From a virus, in IMG/VR virus record IMGVR_UViG_3300005329_000012, positions 25,544 through 89,543 of that record: a stretch of DNA of 64,000 nt. The stretch is one strand, 5' to 3'. Of the stretch, positions 26,999-34,596 are shown one piece after another; the stretch's first letter is position 1, and each line of letters opens with the position of its first letter. The notes below the pieces were generated by a model that saw nothing but the letters and a program-made list of their open reading frames with translations, did no database searches and was not told the origin of the DNA. The position numbers and the translations under genes were made by a program.

Positions 26999-27919
26999 AT
27001 GGCAACGAACGTATACATCCGAGGGCTGAGCAGGCGCGGCTTCCGCGTGAAGTCCGTCGGCGGCACCATCAAGACCGTCAAGTTCGTCAAGGACGCGACG
27101 GCGGTCAACAACGTCCAGGTCGACATCGACGACCCGGCCACGCAGCAGGTCCTCTCGCGCGAGCGGGACAACTTCATCCGCGTGGCGAGCGCCACCGCCA
27201 ACACGACGTCGATCATCGGCCTCGACCGACGCGGCTTCCGCCTCACGAGCGGCGGCACGACCTCGAAGGTCAAGGTCGGCAACGTCGCCGTGACGACCGT
27301 GGACCTCGGCGACTACCGCGTCGCCCGCGTCCTGAGGCGCGAGAAGCGCGACTGGCTCCGCAGCACGTCGGTCTCGTCCGTGGCCATCCGCGGCCTGACC
27401 GAGGCGCAGGCGAGCTTCAACCTCTCCCGCGAGGCCGCCGCGACGGCGGTCCTCAACTCGACCGGCACGGCCCCGGCCGACGGCGCGACCGTCACCATCA
27501 ACGACCGCACCTACACCTGGAAGACCGCCCTCACCCCGACGGCGGGCCAGGTGCTCATCGGCGTGTCCTCGGACACGGCGCTCGACAACCTCGTGGCCGC
27601 CGTCAACGGCGCCGCGGGCTCGGGCACCACGTACGCGGCGGGCACCCTCAAGCCGACCGGCGTCACCGCTGGCGCGCGGGCGGGCACGGGGGCGACCGGC
27701 ACCGTGACCTTCACGGCCGCCGTCACCGGCTCGACCGGCAACACGTTCGCCTCGACCGAGACGTCGGCGCAGAACGCCTTCACCAACGGGGCCACCTTCA
27801 CGGGCGGCAGCTCGGTGGACAAGGTGCGCAAGAGCGCCACGGTCACGGTGGACCCGCGGCTCGCCAAGAACTACCAGCAGCTCCGCAGGCACTACCGGAG
27901 CTGGGTCGAGTCCGCGTAG
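26999..27919 (+). CDS. Repeat-containing virion decoration/minor tail protein
   Basis: 306 aa, ATG 26999 with AGGAGG 11 nt upstream. Residues 6-120 hold two tandem copies of a unit starting I(R/I)GL(S/D)RRGFR and ending VLxREx(D/R)x(F/W)(I/L)R. Residues 152-265 form a module often seen in phage structural proteins (APADGATVTINDRTYTWKTAL, VLIGVSSDTALDNLVAAVNG, GTVTFTAAVTGSTGNTFASTE). The C-terminus is basic (NYQQLRRHYRSW). No enzymatic motif is seen. Likely a surface decoration or minor tail protein; position at the end of the tail operon supports this. Confidence 0.6.
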   Translation: MATNVYIRGLSRRGFRVKSVGGTIKTVKFVKDATAVNNVQVDIDDPATQQVLSRERDNFIRVASATANTTSIIGLDRRGFRLTSGGTTSKVKVGNVAVTTVDLGDYRVARVLRREKRDWLRSTSVSSVAIRGLTEAQASFNLSREAAATAVLNSTGTAPADGATVTINDRTYTWKTALTPTAGQVLIGVSSDTALDNLVAAVNGAAGSGTTYAAGTLKPTGVTAGARAGTGATGTVTFTAAVTGSTGNTFASTETSAQNAFTNGATFTGGSSVDKVRKSATVTVDPRLAKNYQQLRRHYRSWVESA

Positions 27920-27962
27920 ACCAGTTTCCCCACCATACCTCACAGGAAACGGAGGAAAGCTG

Positions 27963-28217
27963 ATGAAGAAGCTGTTCGCACTGCTCGCCGTCGTCGGCAC
28001 TCTCCTGGTGGCAGGCTTCACCGGAGCGACGGCAGCGGCACCGGCCGCGTCCAACGTCGGCGCGATCGCGTACAACGTCGACCCAGGGGGCGGGTCCCCG
28101 ACCTCGTTCTTCTACTACTCGCGCGTGTACACGTTCTACGACGGGTACTGGCACTGGCTCAACTGCGAGTGGGTCATCTACTCGGACGGCAGCGCGATCC
28201 TGAACCGCTGCTGGTAA
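27963..28217 (+). CDS. Small secreted protein
   Basis: 84 aa; ATG with a strong GGAGGAAAG site. The N-terminus is a clear Sec signal peptide (MKKLFALLAVVGTLLVAG, likely cleavage after ATAAA). There is no lipobox cysteine. The mature part, about 58 residues, is aromatic-rich (FFYYSRVYTFYDGYWHWLN) with two Cys (C74 and C83) that could form a disulfide outside the cell. Followed by a strong stem-loop. An exported phage protein could act in lysis or superinfection exclusion; neither is shown by sequence. Confidence 0.75.
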   Translation: MKKLFALLAVVGTLLVAGFTGATAAAPAASNVGAIAYNVDPGGGSPTSFFYYSRVYTFYDGYWHWLNCEWVIYSDGSAILNRCW

Positions 28218-28242
28218 GCGCCTAGCAAGCAGACCGGCGAAA

Positions 28243-28266
28243 GAGAGGCCCCGGAAGGGGCCTCTC
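28243..28266 (+). terminator. Strong stem-loop terminator of the virion operon
   Basis: Perfect 10-bp stem GAGAGGCCCC/GGGGCCTCTC capped by a GGAA (GNRA) tetraloop, 25 nt after the secreted protein gene. No long U-tract. Confidence 0.72.
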
Positions 28267-28285
28267 ACTCGTCGAAAACCCGTTC

Positions 28286-28849
28286 ATGACGAAGATGTGG
28301 CGCCGCTGGGCTAGGGCCAGGTCCCGGATGGGCCAGAGCCGAGCGCACTCAGGCGGCCGGGTGCTGGGGATGGTGGCGTTCGCCGCCGTGGTCCTGGCGG
28401 ACGGCCTCACGAAGCTCCTCCTCCCGAGCGAGACGCAGGTCGAGGACCACGGCCGCTGGAGCATGGTCCTGCACGGGGACCACGCCGGGAGCCTGTGGCC
28501 GGGCTGGGTCCCGCTCGCGGGCTACCTGTGCTTCCTCGCCTTCGCCCTCTGGCCGCCGACGCGCGTCGCCGGGTGCGCGGTCCTCGCGGCCTCGCTCTCG
28601 AACCGGCTCTGGACTCTCGCGCCGGGCGGCGTGCCCAACCCGTTCGTGGCCGACGGCCGCGACGGCGCTGGTGCGCTCGACCGCCTCGTCGGCGCCGGGT
28701 GGGTCTCCTACAACGTGGCCGACGTGGTCATCATCGTCGGCTGCTGGGCCATCGTCGCCCTGGTGGCCGTCTACACCGCGCGGGCCGCGCTCCGGGTCGG
28801 CGCAGAGTGGCGTTCTCTGCGCGCCGCGGAGGCGGGCGGGAAAGGGTAA
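28286..28849 (+). CDS. LspA-like four-helix membrane protein
   Basis: 187 aa. Four hydrophobic segments (about 27-46, 77-103, 135-160) and a signal peptidase II-like layout: ADGLTKLLL near the first helix, SNRLWTLAPGGVPNPFVAD where LspA has GNxxDR...GxVxDF, and YNVADVVIIVG matching the (F/Y)NxAD motif with the second catalytic Asp. The first Asp (the DR motif) is not obviously present, so it may be inactive or divergent. ATG 28286 has no clear ribosome site. It follows a secreted protein without lipobox. Called LspA-like by motif, not by search. Confidence 0.55.
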   Translation: MTKMWRRWARARSRMGQSRAHSGGRVLGMVAFAAVVLADGLTKLLLPSETQVEDHGRWSMVLHGDHAGSLWPGWVPLAGYLCFLAFALWPPTRVAGCAVLAASLSNRLWTLAPGGVPNPFVADGRDGAGALDRLVGAGWVSYNVADVVIIVGCWAIVALVAVYTARAALRVGAEWRSLRAAEAGGKG

Positions 28850-28869
28850 GGGCGCGGGCGACCGCGCCC
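28850..28869. terminator. Stem-loop between convergent genes
   Basis: 8-bp stem GGGCGCGG/CCGCGCCC with GCGA tetraloop, immediately after the LspA-like stop and before the 3' end of the minus-strand thioredoxin gene. Probably bidirectional. Confidence 0.6.
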
Positions 28870-28903
28870 CACAGGTGCCCAGAGGCGGCCGGAGAGGGGC
28901 CTT

Positions 28904-29182
28904 CTAGCCGACGCGCTCGGTCGGCTTGAGCCCGAGGTCGCGCTCGGCCGCCGCGAACATGCGGGCGCCGGTCGTCCGGGCCAGCTCCTCGCCGTCGTGG
29001 TCCTCCAGGACGACGGTCGGCAGGCCGCGCACCCCGGCGGCCTCGGCCTGGTCGGGGTGCTCGTCCACGTCCACGTGCACCAGCTCCAGGCCGTAGCTCT
29101 CGGCGAGCCTCTGGATCACCGGCTCCCACGCGCGGCACGGGCCGCACCAGGACGCCTCGTACTTCACCAGCTTGCGGGTCAC
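28904..29182 (-). CDS. Thioredoxin/glutaredoxin-like protein
   Basis: 92 aa from GTG 29182, overlapping the upstream TGA (GTGA), with GAGGAGG 5 nt before the start. It has the canonical active site WCGPC at residues 12-16, the LVHVDVDEHPD strand-helix, and the cis-Pro motif GLPTVVLED. Shorter than host thioredoxins but with a complete core. It is the third gene of an operon that starts with ribonucleotide reductase, so its role is most likely reduction of the reductase C-terminal cysteine pair after each turnover, in the cytoplasm. Confidence 0.88.
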   Translation of the reverse strand: MTRKLVKYEASWCGPCRAWEPVIQRLAESYGLELVHVDVDEHPDQAEAAGVRGLPTVVLEDHDGEELARTTGARMFAAAERDLGLKPTERVG

Positions 29183-29367
29183 GCGATCCTCCTCGCGGCG
29201 AAGGCGGGCTTCCTGCCCTCGGCGGCCATGTCCGCCCGGATCTTCTCGATGGCCCGGGCGGTCAGCGGGTTCGTCGACGCGGCCTTGTCCAGGCAGATGC
29301 TCGGCGAGATCCAGGGGAGCGCCTGGAGCATCAGGCCGCAGTGCTCGTGGCCGCACTCAGCTCCCAC
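29179..29367 (-). CDS. Small protein between nrd and thioredoxin genes
   Basis: 62 aa from GTG 29367, overlapping the end of the reductase gene by 11 nt and the thioredoxin start by GTGA. It has CGHEHC near the N-terminus, then a helical ALPWISPSICLDKAASTNPLTARAIEKIRADM. The overlaps at both ends suggest real translational coupling, but the protein has no recognised family. It might be a small redox or metal-binding accessory protein. Confidence 0.5.
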   Translation of the reverse strand: MGAECGHEHCGLMLQALPWISPSICLDKAASTNPLTARAIEKIRADMAAEGRKPAFAARRIA

Positions 29368-31084
29368 AGACGCCCCCGACGCACGACTCCTCGTTCTCCT
29401 CGAACACGACGCCGGTCTGGCCGAGCGCGACCTCGTACGGCACGACGCTGAGCGGCTGGCCGCCGCGGGCGCCGTCCGGGTAGACGGTGATGCCGCGGAG
29501 CCTCGGCAGGTAGCGGATCAGCATGTCGCCGAAGTCGCGCTGGTCCCGCCCGTCCGTGAGCGGGTGCGGGAGGTTGATCGTGCTGCTGATGCCGTGGTCC
29601 ACGTACCGCTGGACCCACGCCTGGAACGCCACGCGCCGCTCGACGTCGAGCGAGAGCGAGTAGGCGTCCTCGATGTCCGCCGGGTCTCCCCCGCGGGCGA
29701 CGTGCCGCTCGGCGGCCGGGTCGATGACGTACTGGAACTGCGTCACGTCGTTGCCGTCGGACTTCGCCGTCTTGTACCGGCGCTTGTAGGCGACGCAGAA
29801 CACCGGCTCGATGCCGGTCGTGGTCTCGGCGATGATGCCGATGGTGCCGGTCGGCGCGATCGCGCGCGTCTTCACCGGGACGGTCAGGCCGTGCTCGCCC
29901 GCGTACTCGCGCGCGTAGAGGTCGGCCTCCTCGTAGACCTCCAGCCACTCGGCCAGCTCGCCGTCCGGGCCGTAGGGCTTCCCGCGCATGACGAGCCACT
30001 CGGCGACGCCCATGAGGCCGAGGCCGAGGCGCCGGTTCTTCGAGCGGACCGCGTGGACCTCCTCGTACGGCAGGTGCGAGTACACCGTGCCCGCCAGGAG
30101 GAACAGCGTCCCGAGGCGGACGGCCTCGCGCATCTCGTCCTTGTCGCCGATGCGGCTCAGGTTGATGCTCCCGAGGTTGCAGATGTCGTCGCCGTCGGCC
30201 GACGTGACCTCCGTGCAGGCGTTCCGCAGGGTCTCGCCCGCGTTGCCGCCCGTGTCGACCGAGAAGCCGGGCTCGGCGGTCGTGAGCATGCGGTCGAGCG
30301 TGCCCCAGTAGACGGCCTGCGCCAGCTTGTGCCGGATGTGGTCCTCGTTGCCGAACGCCTCGAAGAACTCGTCGTCGAGGATGACGGACACGTTCGTCAT
30401 GTCCATCGGGGCGCCGAAGTTGAAGTCGCGCTCCTTGATCGAGCGCACGTCCTCGCTCCAGTCCTTGACGCGGATGAAGTCCATCACGTCGTCGTGCTTC
30501 CAGCTGAGCCCGGCCCAGATCGCCGAGCGGCGCGAGCCGCCCTGCATGACGTTCCGGCCGATCTCGTTGACGATCTTCATGAGCGCGATCGGGCCGCTCG
30601 CGAGGCCGCCGGTCTTGTGGATCGGCTGGCCGCTCGCCCGGACGTCGCTGTAGTCGACGCCGATCCCGGCGCCGGTCATCAGGGCCATCCCCGCCTTCCG
30701 CATCAGGTCGCTCCAGCCCTCGCGCGAGTCGTCCGCGCGCAGCAGGAGGCAGTTCTGCGTCTGGTGCAGGGGTCGGCCGGAGGCGTAGAGGTAGCGCCCT
30801 CCCGGGAGGAACTTGCGCTGCTCGACCAGGCGCAGGACGCCGTCGAACTCCTCGTCGCCGGGGCTGTAGCCGAGCGCGCCCATCACGTTCGAGACGACCC
30901 TGTGGGCCGTCTCCCGCCACGTCTCCACCGCGCCCGCCTCGTCCCTCATGGCGTACTTGGCCCGGAACTGCGTCTCCGCCCAGGCCGAAAACTGGTCGGG
31001 GTCGGGGGCTTCGGTGTCTGTGTCGGTCGCGTCGTGGAGGTGGCTCGTTTCCTTTGTTTCTGTCAAAACTTCCGCTGCGGACAT
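29357..31084 (-). CDS. nrdJ: Class II (adenosylcobalamin) ribonucleotide reductase
   Basis: 575 aa from ATG 31084 (AAAGAG ribosome site). Converts ribonucleotides to deoxyribonucleotides for phage DNA synthesis. It has the reductase catalytic set: C112 in QNCLLL, the N-x-C-x-E motif (N288, thiyl C290, E292) and C302 in ICNLGSINLS. It ends with a CVGGVC pair (C568, C573) that shuttles electrons from thioredoxin, which is encoded just downstream. There is no separate small subunit and no glycyl radical motif, pointing to the B12-dependent class. No cobalamin riboswitch box was found in the 165-nt divergent leader. Confidence 0.9.
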   Translation of the reverse strand: MSAAEVLTETKETSHLHDATDTDTEAPDPDQFSAWAETQFRAKYAMRDEAGAVETWRETAHRVVSNVMGALGYSPGDEEFDGVLRLVEQRKFLPGGRYLYASGRPLHQTQNCLLLRADDSREGWSDLMRKAGMALMTGAGIGVDYSDVRASGQPIHKTGGLASGPIALMKIVNEIGRNVMQGGSRRSAIWAGLSWKHDDVMDFIRVKDWSEDVRSIKERDFNFGAPMDMTNVSVILDDEFFEAFGNEDHIRHKLAQAVYWGTLDRMLTTAEPGFSVDTGGNAGETLRNACTEVTSADGDDICNLGSINLSRIGDKDEMREAVRLGTLFLLAGTVYSHLPYEEVHAVRSKNRRLGLGLMGVAEWLVMRGKPYGPDGELAEWLEVYEEADLYAREYAGEHGLTVPVKTRAIAPTGTIGIIAETTTGIEPVFCVAYKRRYKTAKSDGNDVTQFQYVIDPAAERHVARGGDPADIEDAYSLSLDVERRVAFQAWVQRYVDHGISSTINLPHPLTDGRDQRDFGDMLIRYLPRLRGITVYPDGARGGQPLSVVPYEVALGQTGVVFEENEESCVGGVCGS

Positions 31085-31199
31085 CTTCTCTTTCGGTCGT
31101 CGGGATGGGGGAACAGCCCCCCTTATGCGCCGCACCCCGGCGGAAGCATGGGCCGCCGCCGGGCCGGGCTCCGCAACGTGCGCGCGCGCCCGAAAACGG

Positions 31200-31205
31200 A
31201 TTGTA
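31200..31205 (-). promoter_or_regulatory. -10 box for the nrd operon
   Basis: TACAAT on the minus strand, 115 nt before the reductase ATG. The long GC-rich leader contains a GGGGGG...CCCCC hairpin (31105-31122) and could be regulated post-transcriptionally. Confidence 0.45.
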
Positions 31206-31249
31206 GCGACCCCGTAAGGGGCGAGAGGTACCCTTCGAAGGAGGTACGA

Positions 31250-31675
31250 GTGAGCAAGTTCAAGGAAGTGTTCAGTTCGGCGGCCAGGGCGTTCGCGATC
31301 GCCTTCGGCTCGTCCGCGCTGATCCTGGCTGGCCCGGTGCTGGACGCCGCGGACGTGAAGACGGCCGTGGCCCTCGGCATCGCGGCGCTGATCGCGTCCA
31401 TCGCGGCAGGCGTCAAGGCCCTCCAGGAGTACATCCCGCAGATCTCGGTCGGCAGCTACGTCAAGCAGCCGTTCGGGGCGTGGATCGACGCGTTCCTCCA
31501 GGGCGGCATCGGCGCGTTCGCCGTGCTGCTGTTCAACTGGCTGAGCGCGGGAGACGTGACCGACTGGAAGAACTGGATCGCCGCAGCCGCGATCGGCGCT
31601 CTCCAGGCGGGCCTCCGTGCCCTCCAGGGCGCGGTCACGAAGGGCGAGGACCCCGCCCCCGCGACGGGCTTCTAG
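31250..31675 (+). CDS. Holin-like membrane protein
   Basis: 141 aa from GTG 31250 with AAGGAGG 5 nt upstream. Three to four hydrophobic segments: AFAIAFGSSALILAG, VKTAVALGIAALIASIAAGVKAL, FLQGGIGAFAVLLFNWLSAG, and NWIAAAAIGALQAGL, with a charged C-terminus (TKGEDPAPATGF). This size and topology fit a phage holin, which opens the inner membrane to release endolysin. No endolysin gene is adjacent; the visible wall hydrolase domains are in the tail lysin. A strong terminator follows. Confidence 0.72.
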   Translation: MSKFKEVFSSAARAFAIAFGSSALILAGPVLDAADVKTAVALGIAALIASIAAGVKALQEYIPQISVGSYVKQPFGAWIDAFLQGGIGAFAVLLFNWLSAGDVTDWKNWIAAAAIGALQAGLRALQGAVTKGEDPAPATGF

Positions 31676-31721
31676 GTCGGCAACAGGCCGACTCAAGCTC
31701 CGAGCGAGGCAGGGAACGAAC

Positions 31722-31743
31722 GAGGGGGCCGGAAGGCCCCCTC
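31722..31743 (+). terminator. Terminator after holin gene
   Basis: 9-bp stem GAGGGGGCC/GGCCCCCTC with GGAA tetraloop, followed by GCCCTTT, a short U-run. Classic intrinsic terminator shape. Confidence 0.75.
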
Positions 31744-31750
31744 GCCCTTT

Positions 31751-31796
31751 CAAGGCTCAAGGCTCGAAACCCTAGGGGACCGAGCCTTGAGCCTTG
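31751..31796. repeat. 16-bp perfect inverted repeat, probable bidirectional terminator
   Basis: CAAGGCTCAAGGCTCG (31751-31766) pairs perfectly with CGAGCCTTGAGCCTTG (31781-31796). The 14-nt loop itself contains the palindrome CCCTAGGG. It lies between the convergent holin and P-loop genes, directly at the 3' end of the minus-strand gene. Confidence 0.8.
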
Positions 31797-31797
31797 G

Positions 31798-32739
31798 CTA
31801 CGCGCCGACGGCCTCCAGGACCGAGCGCGGCACGAGGACGCCCTCGGTCATGATCTGCTTAACGGTGGCGACCGCCACCGCGACGCGCTCCTCGGTCGTC
31901 CCGTCGAGGCGCTGGAAGTTCATCCCGAACCCGTCGAGCACCTGCCGGAGGGCGTTGTCCACCCGCGCGGCGTGGCGCTTGGCCGCGTCGGCCTCCTCGC
32001 CGGGGACCTCGATCGCCGGGGCCAGCGGGAGGTAGAACGCGAACTTCACGCCCATGTGCTCCAGCAGGAACGTCAGCGTCGAGAGCGTGGCCTGGAGCTG
32101 CTGCATCCTGACCTGCGTGTCCGGCGTGACCAGACCGCTCTGCTGGAGGCCGAGCATCACCATCTCGAAGTTCGCGCCCGCGTGGGCGATGTTGCCCAGG
32201 GCGGTCCCGTTGACGATGTAGCTCGCGCCGTCGCGGCGCGCCTCGGCCTCGCGGGCCTGCGAGATCCCCCACGCGAGCAGGTGCTCGCGGTAGCCGCCGA
32301 ACATGCCGACGGCGTCCCCGAGGGCCTCGACCTCCAGGCCGGGGTTGCCGATCTGCTGGAGGGCCTCCCGGCCCAGGAACTCGTCCTCGGCCCAGGCCGC
32401 GGCGAACCCCTCGACGAACGGGGCCTTGCCCGAGCCCGGCGCGCCGACGACGGCCACGCTGACCGGGAACTCCGGTACGACCAGCACGGGGTCGTCGCCG
32501 CCCTGCTCGGGCTGCTCGGGCTCCTCGCCTCCGGGCACGACGCCCGCCAGCTCGGCGTGCGCCTCGCCCGTGTGCGTCACCGGGTCGCGGACCTCGCCCG
32601 TCTCCGGGTCGAGGACCTTGCCCGTCGGCACGAAGACCTCGGTGCCGTCGAACGTCTTCCGCATCTCTCCGGTCATCGCGTAGTCGGCCTGCGGCTGGCC
32701 GCCCTCGCCCTCGAACCTCTCCAGGTCCTCCGCACTCAT
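31798..32739 (-). CDS. P-loop NTPase-like protein
   Basis: 313 aa. Residues 92-104 read VSVAVVGAPGSGK, a Walker A loop, but the position after Lys is Ala instead of Thr/Ser, so nucleotide hydrolysis may be weakened. An acidic, Pro/Glu-rich N-terminus (about 75 residues) precedes it. The C-terminal half is helical (QVRMQQLQATLSTLTFLLEHMGVKFAFYLPLAPAIEVPG). No recognisable Walker B. ATG 32739 overlaps the stop of the upstream gene (ATGA). The fold resembles P-loop kinases or ATPases of phages; the substrate is unknown. Confidence 0.65.
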   Translation of the reverse strand: MSAEDLERFEGEGGQPQADYAMTGEMRKTFDGTEVFVPTGKVLDPETGEVRDPVTHTGEAHAELAGVVPGGEEPEQPEQGGDDPVLVVPEFPVSVAVVGAPGSGKAPFVEGFAAAWAEDEFLGREALQQIGNPGLEVEALGDAVGMFGGYREHLLAWGISQAREAEARRDGASYIVNGTALGNIAHAGANFEMVMLGLQQSGLVTPDTQVRMQQLQATLSTLTFLLEHMGVKFAFYLPLAPAIEVPGEEADAAKRHAARVDNALRQVLDGFGMNFQRLDGTTEERVAVAVATVKQIMTEGVLVPRSVLEAVGA

Positions 32740-33428
32740 GCGTCCTCCTTGAGCTGGCTGAACGGGAGGAGCCGCGCCGACACCTTGCCGGGGGTCGTGT
32801 GCCTGGCGAACACCGTGGCGCTCTCCGGGTTGGCGACCATGAAGCGTGTCGCGGCCTTCTCGTCCAGCTCGTAGATCGTGTGCTCCACGACTACATCTTC
32901 GGCGCCGAGGGCCTGGAACTGCTCGTCCTCGCGCAGGGCTCCCGCGTCGATCGTGGGCGCCGACGTGCTCGTGGTGCGGCCGAACTTGTAGTCGCCGACC
33001 GCGAACTCGAACTTGACCAGGGAGTCATTCTCCTGGATCTCCAGAGTGAACGTCTCGCCGTCGGTCGTCGCGTTCAGGAGCGTCCACTCCGGGTGGTGCA
33101 TGGCCAGCCAGGCCCGGACGTCGCCGCCGTAGACGTCGTCGACCTCGGCCTTGTCGGCCGGGACGACCTTCGTCGCCAGCGGTACCTCGTCGCGGACGAC
33201 CTCGCTGATCAGCTCCATGATCGGGCCGCGCAGCAGCTCCTTCTGCTGCTTCGCCGCCTTCTCCTTGATGTCGGCCTCCAGGTACAGCTCGGCAAGCTCC
33301 GTAAGCTCCTCGCGGGCCGTGGCGGTCTCGACCTCGGCCAGGACGACCGTCCCCTCGGGGACCGACTCGTCCTCGACCACCGGGATGCCCGCGACCTCGC
33401 CGACCTTCCTCCGCTTCAGGTTCGCCAT
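32736..33428 (-). CDS. Unknown protein, coupled to P-loop gene
   Basis: 230 aa from ATG 33428 with AGGAG 5 nt upstream, ending in an ATGA overlap. The centre has a helical charged segment (TATAREELTELAELYLEADIKEKAAKQQKELLRGPIMELISEVVRDE), probably coiled coil, followed by beta strands (FTLEIQENDSLVKFEFAVGDYKF). I do not recognise a family. Operon context (SWIM protein, this, P-loop protein) suggests an early-expressed function. Confidence 0.65.
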   Translation of the reverse strand: MANLKRRKVGEVAGIPVVEDESVPEGTVVLAEVETATAREELTELAELYLEADIKEKAAKQQKELLRGPIMELISEVVRDEVPLATKVVPADKAEVDDVYGGDVRAWLAMHHPEWTLLNATTDGETFTLEIQENDSLVKFEFAVGDYKFGRTTSTSAPTIDAGALREDEQFQALGAEDVVVEHTIYELDEKAATRFMVANPESATVFARHTTPGKVSARLLPFSQLKEDA

Positions 33429-33493
33429 CGTCTCCTCTCTCGTAGCCGCCAGCCAAGCCTCGTCCAGCTCGCCGTGCAGCCGCTCCGTCCTGT

Positions 33494-33790
33494 TCACTCC
33501 TCGACCAGGACCGTGTTCCGCCCGCACCGCGGGCAGACGTGGTTCCTCCGCTGCTCCTCGCTCTGGGGCACCGGGTCGTTCGACGTCCAGTTGCAGATCT
33601 TCCGCATCGCCTCCCGCGTGTGGCGGCAGTACCCGCGGTACGTCCAGCTCGGGCAGTCGCAGGTGATGTCCTCCGTCCCCTCCCACGGCGGGATCGACAC
33701 GGAGTAGGTCTTCTTCGGGTCGGTCGACGACCTGACCTCGACCTCCTGCCACTCCAGGTTGGACTCGCACTCCTGAGCGAACTGCGTCAC
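33494..33790 (-). CDS. SWIM-type zinc finger protein with C-terminal zinc ribbon
   Basis: 98 aa; GTG 33790 is chosen because a TACAAT box ends 6 nt upstream and the protein then starts right before the conserved region. It contains a SWIM signature CDCPSWTYRGYCRH (CxC...CxH) and a second pair HVCPRC near the C-terminus. SWIM fingers bind DNA or proteins and occur in transposases, SNF2-associated proteins and phage early proteins. Its small size suggests an adaptor or DNA-binding regulator. It is the first gene of the minus-strand cluster and probably leaderless. Confidence 0.75.
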   Translation of the reverse strand: MTQFAQECESNLEWQEVEVRSSTDPKKTYSVSIPPWEGTEDITCDCPSWTYRGYCRHTREAMRKICNWTSNDPVPQSEEQRRNHVCPRCGRNTVLVEE

Positions 33791-33796
33791 GCGCCC

Positions 33797-33802
33797 ATTG
33801 TA
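33797..33802 (-). promoter_or_regulatory. -10 box of a leaderless promoter
   Basis: TACAAT (minus strand) with 6 nt GGGCGC before GTG 33790. Drives the SWIM/P-loop cluster. Confidence 0.65.
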
Positions 33803-33993
33803 ACCGACGGTTGGGGGACCAAAGGACCTCATTTCCCTCGCGCGCGCGAGAAGGTTCTTAGCAGTTTTCATGCACCAGTGGTAGGTGTTGAAGGACCAAA
33901 CTGCTGGACACCACAGGTGTTCGTCGTTCCGGCGCGCTTTCCCCACGTCCGGCCCCGAACCCCCCGTTTGGGGGACGTCCCCTCCGCGCCGGT

Positions 33994-33999
33994 CACTAT
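33994..33999 (+). promoter_or_regulatory. -10 box of a leaderless promoter
   Basis: CACTAT, 6 nt before GTG 34006. A CCCCC-GTTT-GGGGG inverted repeat (33961-33974) lies 19 nt upstream. Start of the replication operon. Confidence 0.5.
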
Positions 34000-34005
34000 C
34001 CGGCC

Positions 34006-34596
34006 GTGGACCACTGGCTCAACCTTGAGACGTGGGTCGTCGCCGACAACCACTGGGGCCACGGCAACATCAGGGCCTACGGCGCGCGGCCGGACAACCA
34101 CTACGAGCTGATGCGGAGCCTCTGGCTCGAACGGGTCGGCGGGCGCGAGTCCGTCCTGCACCTGGGCGACCTGCTCTGGGGCGGCTTCACCGAGGACCCG
34201 CCCTGGTGGGTGCTCGACCTTCCCGGCATGAAGCGGCTGGTGCGCGGCAACCACGACAAGTACTCCGCGAAGTGGTACCGGGCCATCGGCTTCGAGGTCA
34301 TCGGCCGGGGCGACAAGGCCGTCCGGCGCCTGCACCTGCCCGAGCACGACCTGGTGGTCGCGTTCTCCCACGAGCCCCTGGTCGCCGACCGGGACGACGG
34401 CGGCTGGGACGTGAACGTCCACGGCCACGTGCACCAGAACCCGGTGAGGTACGTCACGGCCCCGCGCAGCCCCGCCGACTACGTGAACGCCTGCGTCGAG
34501 GCCATCGGCTACGGGCCGGTGCGGCTCCGCGAGCTGCTTGAGCGCGCGGGCGCCCTCGGGAAGCCCGGCGAAACGCCGAATAAGGGCGGCTCATGA
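34006..34596 (+). CDS. Metallophosphoesterase
   Basis: 196 aa, GTG start 6 nt after a -10 box and no ribosome site. It carries the full calcineurin-like metal set: D14 and H16 in VVADNHWGHGN, D55 in LHLGD, GNHD at 81-84, SHEPL, and HGHVHQN. Phage homologues remove phosphate from nucleotides, RNA or proteins; the substrate is not evident. It overlaps the next gene by ATGA and heads the replication operon, so a DNA or nucleotide role is plausible. Confidence 0.9.
   Translation: MDHWLNLETWVVADNHWGHGNIRAYGARPDNHYELMRSLWLERVGGRESVLHLGDLLWGGFTEDPPWWVLDLPGMKRLVRGNHDKYSAKWYRAIGFEVIGRGDKAVRRLHLPEHDLVVAFSHEPLVADRDDGGWDVNVHGHVHQNPVRYVTAPRSPADYVNACVEAIGYGPVRLRELLERAGALGKPGETPNKGGS

Noticed and set aside
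21572-28075. 2167-aa minus-strand ORF
   Set aside because: Antisense to several well-supported tail genes; Arg/Val/Ala/Leu-rich composition produced by GC-rich codons.
27963-28217. Lipoprotein substrate for the neighbouring LspA-like protein
   Set aside because: The signal peptide has no lipobox cysteine at the cleavage site.
31085-31249. Cobalamin riboswitch upstream of the B12-dependent reductase
   Set aside because: No B12-box (GCCACTG) or matching junction was seen in the leader.
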